Notes: generated by a model not told the origin, from the sequence alone. A stretch of DNA of 50,619 nt from Antrodiella citrinella (GCA_004802725.1 SGPM01000197.1:1-50619), one strand, 5' to 3'; shown: positions 1 through 12,849, counted from the first letter of the stretch. Program-made: numbers and translations.

Positions 1-1132
1 GAATAGATGTCGCTGTCATGTCGCTCAGGAAGCTTACGGAGATCAGGTTTCGCAACGTGGATTTGCACGCAGCGAACGTGATCGGTGGGATGCTCTCACC
101 TCTTGTTTCCGCCAAGATACAGTTTCTCCACCACGTACGACCCATTCATCCATTTACCCTACTCGAGCAATTCAAGACTACACTCCGTCATATAGAAATC
201 ATGAACGGGCGGCCCTTCACACCGTCGCCGTTCGGTGGTCTGTATCCCAACGGTCCGCTACATCAAACTGGAGAACCCTGATATCTCAGACGACTTCAAT
301 TATACCTCATTCGCCAGGTCCTTTCCGCATCTGCAAGAACTACACATTGGCAATGACTATGTCTCTTTCGAGGATGCGGTGGAGATGAGGACACATGATC
401 CCAGTCCGATGAGAAGGGATTTTTCTAGGGGTACGCTTGACCGTCTGAGCTGCGGTGTAGCAAGAGCATACGCCATGGCGCTGCCCTGGCAGGTGCGACT
501 CTGGCAGGACGCGCACATCTTTCGTCTCGAGGATGCAGAATACTTTCGTCAAGTCCTGCAAGATGTTAGGCCGACGCAGCTGGCNTTGACGGTGGGTATC
601 AGGAAGCGCGATAGTACGTCTACCGCTGCGTTGTCGACTCTTTTTGCAACGACAGGCGCATCGGGGATCACGCATCTGAAGATCGGGGTCTTGTTGCAGA
701 ATCATGATGTTGATGTAGGCCAGCTTTTTGTGAGTACACTACCGTTAGGCGTGAGTCTATGCGCTGACCATGAATTCCCTAGGACAATGTGATCAGTGGT
801 CTGAAAGACATGTCGCTGGTCGTGCTCATCATCGAGCTGTCCTACAAGCATTTTAAGGCAGGGAATATGCAATGCTACCGCACGGTCCTTCACAACCCAA
901 AGTCGCTCTCGATTCTCTGCATAACCTGGACGTGAATAGATTCGCAGAGCAGGCACTCTCGTACTCAGACACGTTGGAAGAAGTTTTCTTCATGTTCTCT
1001 TATTTCCTGGAGGAACGGCCGCATGTAGGCTGGAGTGTTGTACGGGATATCGACGACTCGTCGGGAGAAGGAACGTTCTTATCTGAGTATCCCAGTTTTC
1101 AGGTAGAGGAGAAGTGTCCGGTTCTAGCATGA
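1..1132 (+). pseudogene. LRR/F-box-like hypothetical gene, 5'-truncated and apparently frameshifted
   Basis: The coding signal looks like the leucine-rich repeat half of the large basidiomycete F-box/LRR-like families, with repeated units such as 'LTEIRFRNVDL', 'VRYIKLENPDI' and 'LQELHIGND'. No F-box is present because the gene begins before the window. The signal runs in one frame from about 18 to 240, switches frame between about 205 and 260, continues to about 727, passes an intron at about 728-780 (GTGAGT...CCTAG), and switches frame again near 850-880. The last part ('LEEVFFMFSYF') ends at 1132. No GT-AG intron explains either switch. Base 585 is an 'n', so assembly error is as likely as true decay. 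The exact function is unknown. The LRR call rests on the periodic leucine pattern only. Confidence 0.45.
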
Positions 1133-2114
1133 CTCAGATGGGGTTATTCCATGTGTTTTGGTGGGTCCGACGTTCGCATTGTAAATCGAGAACCAAGGCA
1201 AAGTTATTACTAGGCTACAGTCTCTACTATACATGTCGCTGATCAAGCTGACTCACTGGCAACTATTGGTATCATTTTCAGCACAAAGCCAGGTTTTCAT
1301 TGTGTTCACGCATAGGCCCTAGCAACAATCTGACGCAGGGTGGAAGGTTGTGTGGGGCACCAACCATTTCGTCAGGAGAAGGAGCTCAGTTTCCACATGA
1401 ACGTGAAAGTGCTCAGCCCTCAGGTGTTGTCGGAAGAAGTGTCGGGGGGTTGTGAGGATGGGATGTGTGAGACCTCGACGCACGACGCATCGTGCGATGC
1501 GCAGACCATCTCCGATGTAGTGCATAGGTGCATACTGTGTTCTGTAGTTGTCGTTGGCGCACCGTGCTCAATCGCATAGCCGCCCGTTTTGGCGTTGCCC
1601 CGAGGACGAATTTTCAGACGCGTTGGGTGGGCGTGCGGTGGGCTCGTGTGGACGGAGGGAAGCTGTAGGACCCTGCACGTGGTAGTTTCTGGGCGATACG
1701 ACGTTCGGATTTGCATGTGTGGCTGCGAAAAGAAAGGCATGAGATGAAAGGTCGAAATTTCAGACCTGCGTGATGGACTCCATCGGTATCCTATTATTTG
1801 CTAGGGAACCTGGTGAAGGGGTGGTCCGTCGCTGTGGGACGCGTAGCGGTGGGGGAACCGTCCGGTTTTCATGCAGACTGAGGCCCGAAATGAAAGGAAT
1901 GACACGAAGATGAAATTTTCAAACCGCTCCTGCGGCTGCGGCGTGTGTTCGTGACTGTGCACGGTGTTGCAAGAACATCGCGCATATGTGTTTCGTCATA
2001 ACGTGCTCCAATCTCATTTGGATACCATGGCAGACTTTGTGTCGTGATCGGAGGAAGCACTTCCAGACGAAAAATGTATTCTACTTCACGGCCAGCATCG
2101 GTACAATGCTAAAT
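1133..2114. other. Intergenic region without recognisable gene
   Basis: Nearly 1 kb between the LRR remnant and the 3' end of the leucyl-tRNA synthetase gene. Short open frames exist on both strands, but none has recognisable domains, an exon-intron pattern or similarity I can name. I see no tRNA-like B box. Confidence 0.5.
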
Positions 2115-5100
2115 CTAGACATTACGATACTCGAACGCAGGGGATCCCGGCTCAGCACTGTCAATGATAGTCTTCGTGAAATCGGGGCCTTCCACAGTTT
2201 TGGCATCGTCCGCGAGGAGGACCTCGATGTCGACGAGGTCGAGTGTGCGTTTCAGGTAGGGCAGGAAGTTGGTCAGGACCGTCACTTCGGAGAAGGGGAC
2301 CGTGCGGTTGAAGGCGATGGACGCGCCAAATTGGGACATGCGTTTCTACATGCACAGATCAGTGAGTGTACGAGGGGAAGGTGAGAGAAAAGGCCTACCT
2401 TGAACGCCTGAATGAAAGGCATCGCACGCTTATCCTTGATCATCCCCCTCTCCTTCAACAAATCCCTCGCCTTCGCATCGTCCACCTTATCTGCCGCCTC
2501 ATCATACGCGTCCTTCACGATCTGCACACACGCGTTCTGCCACTCCGGGAACCCGGTCGCCACGTAAATCCTCACCGCCTTCGGCTTCTTCGGGTCATAC
2601 GCTGCCGCCTGCGCCGCGCCTTTACCTTTGGTGAGCTTCTTGAGCAGGCTGAGCTCGGCGTCGCGCATGGTCTTGGTCGTCTCGCGCATGTACGTACCGG
2701 CGTCGATGATGACACGGTCTGCGGGGGGTGTGACGGGCCATCGCGCGTGCTGCACGGAGGTCGGGGAGCCGAGGAGCGTCCAGACGTGTTCGGAGAAGTG
2801 CGGGGCGATGGGGAGGACGAGCAGGGCGGCGGTGCGGATCCAGTGTTGTACGAGGTCGCGGTGCATGGCGACGTCGGAGGTGACTTCGCGGTACCAGTCG
2901 CGTGTGGACTGCAGCTCGTAGAAGGCGTACTTCAGGGCGTCTTTGTAGTTGGTGCTACGACAAAGCATCAGTAGTGGACGGCACCCCCGCCATGCAGAAT
3001 GACTCACTTCTCGTAGTGGCCCTTGGTGATGTTAACCAGATCGTTCACCTCTTCTTCAAACACCCTGTCGTGGTAGTTCTTGTCGCCCGTGCGGAGCTTC
3101 GAGTCATCCTTTATCATCTCCTCGCACCACGAAACCAACGTGTGCAGCCTCAAGATATTGGCGTTCGCCGTCTTCTCGTCAAAGTTAGCGTCCTCGATAC
3201 CGTCACCTGCATCCGCCAAACTCAGCCTCGTCGCATCCGCACCGAACTTCTCGATACTCTCCCTCATGGTGAGTGTGTTGCCTTTACTCTTGGACATCTT
3301 CTGTCCGTTCAGCATCAAGTGTCCGTTGGTACGGATACTGAGCGGCCACTTCTCCTCGGGGAAGAGCGCAGCGTGGACGTAGATGCAGAACGTCAAGTGG
3401 TTCGGGATCAAGTCCTTCCCGGAAGACCGGATGTCGAAGGGGTAGAAGTACTCGAACTCGCGCTTCATGATGTCAACTTTATCCTGCGGGACTGTCGCAT
3501 CGGCGGGCCAGGGGCCGTCGCGGAAAATGTAGTTCCACACTTCGTCGGTCATCTGGTCAGGGGTGATGCCTAGGGGACCGGTTTGGCTGCCGTTGATCAC
3601 GCCACCCTGGAGGAAATGCGCGACAGTGTAGTAGGACATGTAGATGGTGGAGTCGGAGAGGGACTCGACGAGAAAGGTGTGGTCCCAGGGGAGCTTCGTG
3701 CCGAGACCGTACGTGCGAGCGCAAGCCCACTTGTTCAGCCAGTTCAGGACCGCTTCGAACCCGTTGCGTGTCTCGGAGTTATACGTGTTCGCCTTCGCCA
3801 ACAATCTGAGAAATGGGTGTCAGTAGATCCATGCATGAGACACGAGTATGAACGTACTTCTCGGTCGTTGCTTTCCATGAAGCCTCTCCGTAGTCGAGGT
3901 ACCACTGGTCCATGAGCGCAACCACACATTCGTCCGAGCTACGTGAGATGACCAGACCCTCAGGCTCCGCATACGGGATAGCCAAGCCCTGCTTCACCAT
4001 GCTGTCCCGCACCTTGGCCTTCGCATCCTGGACGAACTCGCCCTTGTACTCTCCTACAAGCATCGTACCGTTGTAGAAACCCTCCTTGTACGCGATCTCT
4101 TTCGCCTCCGCGAGCTGCTTCGCGTCCTTGGCGGACTGTATCTTGAGCTTTTGGACGAGAGCGGGTGCGGTCATGTCGCCGTACGCCGGGGTGGAGATGA
4201 CGGGAACCGGGTCGATGGAGGCCCACGACGGCTCGATCTTGTAGTACTCGGGTTTCTTGCGGAGATCCATCAGCGTGGCATAATCGTCGGGCGAGTCAGA
4301 GGGGACAGAGGTGACCACACCAGTACCCTGTGTAGAGGTGAATATGTATATGTGAATGATTATGTTGAAATATTACATACCTTGGTAGCAAGAACAGTCT
4401 CCATGGGTAGAACGTACACCTCGGGGTTGAGAGCAAACGGCGCGTTGATCTTCGTGCCAACGATCTTTGCACCGTCGATCTCAACAAGCTGGTTGACATG
4501 GCCTTGAGGCTTGATCGCACCCTGATACGCCATGTTCCTCGCCGCACGGTAAGTGCAGACATAAGCTTCCTGGTCGTTGACAGCGAACACGCCATACTTC
4601 AGAGCAGGACCCACGAAACAGTTCGTCTGTCCGTACATGGTCTCCGGTCTCAGCGTCGCTGCGACCAAATGGACCTTACGACCGCCCACTTTGCCTTCAA
4701 TCTCGGCCTTGGCAGCGGGACTCCATTCGACTACGGCCATCTTGATGACGGTGTACTCCTGGGGACCAAGAGCCTCGCCTTCCGATCGGTCGTGATCCAT
4801 ACATGGCTGGCCGTCCTTAGGAGAGTAGATCGTGTAGCGTTCACCGAACTTGATTTTTCCGAGACTGTAGAGGGTGTTTGCTTGCCATCGAACGAATGAG
4901 TCATAATATGGGTTGGCGTCGGTGGTGATGAAGGAGCGTCGCCAGTCAATACGGGATCCGAAAGCGTTGTTGTCCGACTGCAACAACTCAGCACGTTGAC
5001 GTCTAATTAAATGAGAGAGTAACACACCTTGCAGATTGGAGGGAAGAATTCTACCCAGTAGTATGGGTCAGCGAACTTCTTGATCTCCGCACGAGGAACT

Positions 5101-5776
5101 CCCATAGATTCCATGATCTGAAACTGGTACTGCAACCCGGTTGCTTTTGCTGCTACCTTTCCCTTGGTAGCCTTGTCATTCCTTGCGCCAGGTGCACTGG
5201 ACGCAGTCTCTGTAGGAGCTGCGACCTCGGGAGCGGGAGCGTCTGGCTGGTACCTCTCGAAATCCTGTCCAAACATTTCCATCTCCCGGATGATCTTGTC
5301 CGACGCAGCCTGTGGGGATATTGGATCAAGATCTGACAGCATAGCGTGAAATATGGACGCACCTTGATTGGCATACCCGTGCAGTGGAATCCGTGAGGGA
5401 ACAGCACCCTCTTGCCCAGCATCCTCTGGAATCCTGCGCCGAACTCGATTTTGGAAATGGTGAAGGCATGTCCGAGATGCAGAGAGCCGTTCATGTAAGG
5501 GTATGGGAAGTTTCCGAACCACTTGGGATATTTCTCCTTGATCTCGGTCGGGGAGAGGCCCTGGGTCTCTTCTAGCGTGGGTGCATTGACCTCGAAGATG
5601 TGTTCATCTTGCCACCTCTGCTGGTACTTTCTTTCGAGAGCGATCAAGGTATCACGCTTGCCTGTCTGTAGCACGAATCAATCAACGCGTCGTCCACACG
5701 ACCAGTTGTGGCGGGGACTCACCTGAGCAAGCTCGATTGTGTTTCTAGACGCCGCAGCGTTGCTGAAGGCGGCCAT
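2115..5776 (-). CDS. CDC60: Leucyl-tRNA synthetase, cytoplasmic
   Basis: Class I aminoacyl-tRNA synthetase that charges tRNA-Leu for cytosolic translation. After splicing it is about 1,100 residues, matching fungal cytosolic LeuRS (yeast Cdc60 about 1,090). The N-terminus starts MAAFSNAAAS at the ATG at 5776. The HIGH-type signature is 'PYMNGSLHLGH' (about residue 65-80). The CP1 editing domain contains 'LRPETMYGQTN' and 'FVGPALKYG'. The second ATP signature is 'KMSKSKGNT' (near residue 720), followed by the anticodon-binding domain and the eukaryotic C-terminal extension ending at 2115. Seven short introns restore one frame: about 5667-5722, 5311-5363, a short one near 4980-5027, 4328-4381, 3803-3857, 2954-3003 and about 2340-2399. 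There is no mitochondrial presequence, which supports a cytosolic enzyme. It is transcribed divergently from the ERCC6L2-like gene. Confidence 0.97.
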
Positions 5777-6174
5777 TCTGTTGCTACAAGGTAATATACA
5801 ATGACTCGAAAGCCGCGAAGCAAGGAGGCGCAGCAGATTGTCCTGTTACCCGCTACGTTGAACAATCGGATTTTGAGAAACAGAGGGCATTTGCTTGGGA
5901 CGGAGATTAGAAAGGACGTCGATATTCGCTGTACAACTTTTTTGGGTGACTCGGCAGATCAAGATGCGATTAGATTTTAGATCAGACTCTGAACCATGGC
6001 CATCCTTTATGGGCGTCTAAAATCCACCCTCCTCATTCCGCCTTCTCCTCCTCCTGACTAGTTACCAAACCATCACGCTCCTCTTCGAAAGCTGATGCTC
6101 TTATTTACCCAGACAATCTAATATCTTGCGTTATACGCGTTTATACCCCCGAATAACACGACCTTCATCCCAGT
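5777..6174. promoter_or_regulatory. Shared divergent promoter region, LARS (-) / ERCC6L2-like (+)
   Basis: Just under 400 bases separate the two start codons, so both promoters must lie here. The stretch contains pyrimidine-rich runs (for example around 6030-6060). I cannot assign a specific transcription factor site. Confidence 0.5.
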
Positions 6175-9100
6175 ATGGCCGATACCTCGGAGAAGTTGGA
6201 GAAGGCAATCCGTCTCGCGTATGCGAGTGGAACTAAGAGAGGCATGTCTTCCTCACATACCATTCATATCTCATTGTTTACGCTCTTTAACAGTGCCCAT
6301 GAAGCATTCAGAGCCGATTCCTCTGGGTATGATCACTACCAACACCACTACTACTCGATGTTCATGCGATCTATTACAGAGCCCGATTCAGATCCGGACT
6401 TCAATCCAGGTGTGTTTGTACCAGAAACGAAGAAGAGGAACACATCAGCATCATCCTCGACGCGTCCTCGAACGAAGGGGAAGAGGAAGCGGAGCGATGC
6501 TTTGGACAATATCCCGGAGAGTGAAATGGCCAAGAAGAGTGAGTTGAATAGAAAGCATACAGTTCGCGTCGTCCAGCTGCTCATGTATCCTTCTCATCAG
6601 AGGCCAAAACCGTGGATTCCGCTGTTCTGCAACGACAGAATGAGTTTGTGAAATACTTTGGTGAGCGTTACCGACATATGCGCATACACCCTGTGTTGGT
6701 CAGCTAACATGGCCCTAGTTGACTTTGATATTGCGTCGTCTTCAGAGGCCGAAGATACAGAGGCAGACGCTGATGACGAGGAAGATCCAGACGATGAGAA
6801 GGAAGAGGAAGAAGAGGAAGAAGATACACCGAGCCCCATACAACCACGGAGTACTCTTATCCCACCTTACGCTCCTCCTCCGGCTGCTCCTTCCGCTCCT
6901 CCTTCGAAGGTCAACGAAGAGGACTCTGTTACTGGTATGCTTGTTGAATCTTGCTGGCGAACAGTTATTGACCGCCTTGGCAGAATCAGAAACGGAGCCA
7001 GAACCAGACGATGCTCCTAAACCTCCTCCTCGGCCTGTGCGGCGAGTCTTTGAAAACGGTGTTTTGAAGCGCAAATCACCTCCTGTGCCTGCCAATCTTC
7101 CGGTCGTCAAGAAGGCCAGATTCGCAGAGCCTCCCGAGGACGACTCGGTGACTGAATCCGAGGAGTCGGTCACTGAGTCAGAGCCTGACGATGATGATAC
7201 ATGGCGCGTGAGTACCAGTTCATCTATGATGAGCAGAATTTGGTATTGAACTTATTCATGCTATAGACTGCCAAAACACGGCCTGGCTTTGTGAGAAAAC
7301 CTTCGCAGCCCATCTTAGGTCCGTTCATCTTGGACCAGAGGAAAAACATCAGGGTCCCGGGAGGTATCAACACTTTTCTACGGGAGTACCAGCGTGATGG
7401 AATTCGATTCTTTTATGAGCGTTACGACAAGGGACGGGGTGGTCTTCTTGGCGATGACATGGGTTTGGTACGTTAATATATCTGTTAAGCGGCAATTGGA
7501 CTGATATCAGCCCTACAGGGGAAGACGATACAAGTCATTTCGTTCTTGTCTGCTATCATGCGTAAACATGGGGATAAACGAGACATAGATCGACGAAAAG
7601 ACTATGTCTCGATATTGCAGGACGGTCGAAATTGGAAGCAACATCGAAAGCTTCCTCCGGCCAATGCGAAATGGCCGACTTGTCTTATCATAGCTCCGAG
7701 CAGCGTAGTGCACAACTGGGAGCGCGAATTTGAGACCGTAAGTATATCCTGTCATGCCGATGGTTCCAATGCTAACATTCAGCAGTGGGGATACTTTGAA
7801 GTCGGAATTTATACGGGTCCTGGACGTGCCGAAGTGCTCAAGGATTTCAAGATGGGAAGACTGGATGTAGTAGTGACTTCATTCGAGACGGCGAGGGCAG
7901 ATATCGCCTTACTGGACGATCTTGCGTGGTCTTGCATCATCATTGATGAGGTGCATCGCCTGAAGAATTCACGCTCAAAGTCATCCCTAGCATATTCCCA
8001 GTTCGAATGTGTAGTCCGGTTCGGCTTGAGTGGCACAGGTGCGCCCATATCTTCTTCGTTGGATTTCTAGAATATTCATAGCTTCGCAGTCATCCAAAAC
8101 AAATATTCGGAAATGTGGGCGATCTTGGAGTGGTCTTACCCTGGCTGCGTCGGGTCGCAGAAGCAGTGGGCTGGCTATGTGGATAAACCATTGACGAAGG
8201 GCCAAAGCAAGTCGGCATCAGCTGAAGAGCACGTACGCGCGGCTGTGAGTCTTCTACCATTTCCGACTTCGCCATTTCCGCTCAATGTCCTATCTCACTC
8301 ACCCTAGCTTGTGGCCCGTATACTGCGGGACAAGGTGCTTCCAAACCACTTTCTAAGAAGGTGAGGTTTCCCCATTCGTATTGGTTGCTATGTTATCTGA
8401 CATGATTCTTCTTCACTCCACAGGACGAAGTCGATCATTCAGGACCAGGTACATCTCTATATGCCTTTCATTGCATTGAACACAAACTGACCATTTCGTC
8501 ATGCTCTTCTGATAGCTTCCGGAAAAGATCGATGAAGTCGTGTTCTGCCCACTCGCACCGACCCAAATCGCTGTCTATAAACGTATCATTAATTCCGCAC
8601 CGGTGCAGAACATGATTCGCAAGGATGAACCATGTGACTGTAGTTCTGGCAAGAAGTGAGCCGGTTCTCTTCCGTTCTATACTCAACGCTCAACGAATCG
8701 GGCCTTTTAGACGAAAACAGTGCTGTCACAAACCAGCGAAAGGGGACCTCTTTAGATACCTGACTACATTGATCAAAGCCTCCAATCATTTAGCATTGAT
8801 TCTTCCCGGTTGAGTCTCATTTTTCACTCGTCTGTCTATTCCGTATAGGAAGCTAATCATAGGCTTGATTGTTACGTTGTAGCTCCGACTGATAATCCAG
8901 AGCAGGCAAGCATCCAAAGAACATGTTGATTGTGTATGACAGATTGACTGACCGCCTTGACTCAGACTCTTCGGAACAGAGAACTCTCCGAAATTGCATT
9001 CGGGTCGAAAGTGCCCAAGTACGGTACAGCTGTCCTCAACCCCAACTTCTGCGGGAAATGGCTGGTACGTGGCCTCTTACTGGACCGATCTTTGCATCCA

Positions 9101-10997
9101 ACAATTGTGTCAGGTGTTGCAATCATTGCTCAAAGAATGGCGGAAGGATCCTACCAGCAAGGTTTTGATCTTCACCAAGTCGGTCAAGCTTCTCGAGATG
9201 TTAGAGTTTCACCTGCTATCTGAAAGTGAGCATCGCCGTGCTTGCGCGTATACGAGGGGTCGCCTATCTAACATCGTATCTTCCGCGCAGGCCTCGGATT
9301 TCTCAAACTGGATGGCTCAACACGACAAGCTGACAGTGCGCTCGATTTCATTTCATGCCTCTGACAGCGTCAAACTCATCTCCTTTCTTTCTTCAACTTT
9401 CCTTATCGCACCATTGCACCTGTAGGAATGCCCATGATCGACCAGTTTCACGCTGACCCCAACGTGTTCATTTTCCTTATTTCCACCTTGGCCGGAGGCA
9501 CGGGCTTGAACCTTACCGGCGCAAACAAAGTTGTCATCTTTGGTTAGTCCCGATCCAACCCTTGGCCACGTTGACAATGTCACTCACACAATGCATTGTC
9601 TGACGCCTTGTTCAGATCCCAATTGGAGTGAGTTCGAGTTGACCTATTTCAGTTCATCGTGGCTCGGCATTAATTGTTGGTTTTCCCGTGAAATAGACCC
9701 GGCACACGACTTGCAAGCCATGGACCGGGCGTACCGCTTTGGGCAAACGCGAGACGTCTCCGTGTACCGTCTTCTGGGTGCCGGATCCCTTGAGGAACTA
9801 ATCTATGCACGTCAGCTGTATAAGCAGCAGCAGATGGCGGTCGGGTACAATGCTAGTCTGCAGACTAGGTACGCGCCAAGCCCATTCATCTTTCATTCCC
9901 CACACTTCCCCACTTTAATTTTGTGTCCGCCGCTGAATCGAAATTTGGCTCGTTTCAGGTACTTTGAAGGTGTACAGGGCGACAAGGCGAAGCAGGGAGA
10001 GTTGTTCGGGATCAAAAACATTTTCAAGTTACATGAGGGCAATGCGACGCAGGTGACTGTACGTATCATGCGCACAAAACTTTGTGGAGTGGTGGCGTTC
10101 TACTTCTGTTGCAAACGAACGGTGGCTGACCAGTGCCGTTTCGCGTTCACGCAGATCGAGCGAGCGACGATGACGAACCTCGATTGGGCCTTCGCGAACA
10201 TGAAAAGCAAGGCGAAGCCGGCGGATCTGCGCCTCGACGCCGACGTGAAGGGGGCCGGGAAGGAGCTGGGCGAGCTCAAGGGGCTGGAGACGTTGTTGTT
10301 CGACGATGGTGCGTGATTTCATCCAGGTCGGACCGCAAATCCAGTTGCTGATGTCCGTTCGTTCGCTGTTTACGCGTAGATGCACCGCCGGTTGAGAAGG
10401 CGTCGGATATCCAGAAGTTGTTGAGCGATGCTGGGATCGGGTATACCCATCGGAACGACCAGCTTATCCGTGACAATGCGATTGAGGAGCTGCGGATGGC
10501 TGCTCTCATTGAGGTCGGTGTAGATTGTTGTCTTCGCTCCGTTGTCGAGGTCACTGACGATGTCCGATGCAGGAGAGGAAGAAGACTCGTCAGGTGCAGA
10601 AGAAGGCCGCGAAAGCTGCGAGCAGTAGCAAGGTTACAGGTGCGGCGGCGAAGGACAGAGTGCCAATTCCAGTATGGCCACCGAAGAGGAGTCACCATAA
10701 GAAACCTATGACCCCCCAGGCAAAGTCGGTGTACCATTCTTCTCACCCTCATCCTTATCTGACCGGTGTTTCTTCTGAATAGACTGATGTCTCGAAGGGA
10801 AGCTATGATCGAGCTAGGGATGATTACGGACAAGTCGCAATTGACTAAGTTTGCACAGGAATTGTGAGTCTTTTCTCACTCTTTCTCCCTTCCGACACCT
10901 TTAGCTCATTCCGCCGGTTTGCAGTTTGTTGAAGTCCGCCGATGAGCAGAACAAGCTTCTGGCTCTGCTGGACAAGCATGTGCAACAGAAACATTGA
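6175..10997 (+). CDS. ERCC6L2: SNF2-family DNA-dependent ATPase, ERCC6L2 (Rad26-like) type
   Basis: A two-lobed SNF2 translocase. The N-terminal quarter is charged and acidic (Glu/Asp runs near 6755-6825). Lobe 1 has Walker A 'DDMGLGKT' split by an intron at about 7470-7518, motif Ia 'CLIIAPSSVV', and a DEVH box in 'IIIDEVHRLKN' (about 7940-7965). A Cys cluster 'CDC...KKRKQCC' follows near 8630-8730. Lobe 2 has 'FLKLDGSTRQADR', 'ISTLAGGTGLNLTGAN' and 'AMDRAYRFGQTRDV'. The downstream block 'RYFEGVQGD' plus 'QGELFGIKNIFKL' and 'AGIGYTHRND' matches the ERCC6L2 family and its C-terminal HEBO region, which separates it from Rad26/CSB and Rad54. Members act in double-strand-break end joining and transcription-linked genome maintenance in the nucleus. 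At least a dozen short introns are needed, and one exon (8424-8448) is only 25 nt. The stop is at 10995-10997. Confidence 0.9.
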
Positions 10998-11312
10998 TTA
11001 GAGGATATGAAGGGAGTGTGAGCTCTGGAATGAAGATACTCCGATTTGTAGCTCGGGTTTGAATGAACAGAGGAATGGGTCGACGTTATTTGTATGTAAT
11101 TTATCTGTATGTATATATTGCTAGCATTGGTACGTACGCATCGGACTACCACAAACATTTTGTATCACATCCGTTGCAGGAGTGCTATTGGCAGCATAAG
11201 TACGTCGATTGCGACAGCCTGGGGCTATCGACTGGCAGTGAGATTGTGGCGCAGAAGGATCACAGCCCTCCGAGGGCCGTCTGCGCTCTGCACGGCCAAC
11301 TTTGAATAACCC
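10998..11312. other. Convergent 3' intergenic region
   Basis: Short spacer between the 3' ends of the ERCC6L2-like gene and NAA30. It should hold both polyadenylation regions. Nothing else was recognised. Confidence 0.5.
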
Positions 11313-12148
11313 CTACACTTTTCGTGGTAGTGCTAGTACTAGCCGGAATGCGTCCTTGCCGTTGAGGTAGAACCGATACAGCCGTTTCTCCCGTATAAAT
11401 CCTAGTGACTGGTACAGTGACAGTGCTGCCGCGTTGTCGTACTCTGTCTCCAGCACGACCTGTACATGGTACATGTTAGCGTGAAGTTTGGCAGCTGCAC
11501 ACACTTCCTACCTCTTCTGCACCTCTTGCTATCATGGCGTCAATAGCTTTGCGAACAAGTGTCGACGCTACACAACGTCAATGTGGCCGTACGACTTCAG
11601 TTCACTCTTTGCAACATTGAGATCAGGGCACTCACCGATCCCGCGTTTTCTGAATTCTTTCCGCACGCTGAGCATCGCGATGTACCCTCGGTCTCGTTGG
11701 CTCTTGTGCATACTTTGCTTGCATATAATCACACCGATGGGGTGCGTCGCGTCGTCCGGAGCGAACGCCTTCGAGAGAACGCACATACCAAAATACCAAG
11801 ATAAGAAGATCATGAGGTCCAGTTCAAAGTCACGAGCACGGATGATCGCTCACGAGGAAGGAAAGATTGGGCCTGTAACAACATGAACGTAGTCTATGAC
11901 TAAGCTTTCAATATAAGAAGCAAGAGTTGGACGTACCACTCATGCAAGAAATACCGATAGGTATATATCACGTACGGCTCAGAGAGCTCATACTGAACAA
12001 GAGCCATGATATCAGGCAAGTCCGATTCGCCTTCGTACGACCGGTAAACTATGTCACCACCCGCATGGCTGATAGTATGCGCTACGGACGTCGCCTGCAG
12101 GCGTGTTGTATCTGTGGGGCCATGTAGGGTTGCAGTATTTACCGACAT
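11313..12148 (-). CDS. NAA30: N-alpha-acetyltransferase 30, NatC catalytic subunit (GNAT fold)
   Basis: Transfers acetyl from acetyl-CoA to N-termini beginning Met-hydrophobic, as part of the ribosome-associated NatC complex. The start ATG at 12148 gives a short leader, then '[17 protein letters not shown]' and '[11 protein letters not shown]', very close to human NAA30. The acetyl-CoA-binding region contains '[18 protein letters not shown]' (Q/RxxGxG/A-type loop, spliced to 'ASTLVRKAI'). The end is '[18 protein letters not shown]', '[16 protein letters not shown]' and a short basic tail. Introns lie at about 11880-11936, in the 11769-11860 region, near 11580-11640 and near 11460-11515. The product is about 200-210 residues. 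The exact exon boundary after 'WPNLSFL' is uncertain. Its start region is divergent from BiP. Confidence 0.93.
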
Positions 12149-12674
12149 GGATGGGAGTAATGTACAAAAGCAATTTGGACTCAGTCGCGTTGAACGCTCG
12201 GACTCCGGAGCGCGATTGACCCGCTCAAAGCGTCTATTGTTGTGTGTTCAATTGACGTCCTCCGCTCGGATTAAAGGACAATGCGAAACAAACCTTGAAT
12301 ATTGAATCGTGTTACTCAAAGGCTCCCCATCAGTCATTGATATTTAAATAAAAGTGGGGTTTGAACATGTACTCGTAACGGACAATAACCTATCATCGCC
12401 AAAGTGGAGAGTCAGACGTGAGAAGGAAACAGAGGCAATCGATACATTCAGTCTGCTCGATGGCGAGAACGCCATAAGAGCCATACAGGGTTGAGAGCAA
12501 CAGTCGTAGGAACTCGCTTATTATTGTGTGTTCCTGTCCACCTGCACCAAATTTGAACTACGATAGTATTGTGAATGCCAAGCCAAAGTAAAGCTATCAC
12601 AGGGTGCTGTGTGGTCGGCCGCATTGTGTGAGGTTATAAGAAGCGCGAGGAGAGTGTGGGCGCGAGGATAGGTA

Positions 12675-12684
12675 GACGTGGCAG
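12675..12684 (+). promoter_or_regulatory. GACGTGGCAG motif, copy 1 upstream of BiP
   Basis: The core ACGTGG matches the half-site recognised by Hac1/XBP1/ATF6-type bZIP factors of the unfolded protein response. It lies about 280 bases before the BiP ATG. Function is inferred from motif recurrence and the identity of the downstream gene. Confidence 0.5.
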
Positions 12685-12788
12685 TCGACAAGGACGGTAG
12701 AGAACATCGGAAGGGTGTCGAGGATGCTCGCAATGTGACCGAGAGTTCGCAAAGATTCGCCGGACGCGCTGCTCGTTCTTATACAGAC

Positions 12789-12798
12789 GACGTGGCAG
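12789..12798 (+). promoter_or_regulatory. GACGTGGCAG motif, copy 2 upstream of BiP
   Basis: Identical ten bases to copy 1, 114 bases further downstream. An exact decamer repeat in one short promoter is unlikely by chance. Confidence 0.55.
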
Positions 12799-12816
12799 CT
12801 TACCCCTGGAACCGCG

Positions 12817-12849
12817 CGTGATGAGGTGTCTGGGGTCGTGATGAGGTGT
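12817..12849 (+). repeat. Two copies of CGTGATGAGGTGT, 20-bp period
   Basis: The 13-mer occurs at 12817-12829 and again at 12837-12849, with seven bases between copies. It lies between UPRE-like copies 2 and 3. It may be a chance duplication or a paired binding site. Confidence 0.6.
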
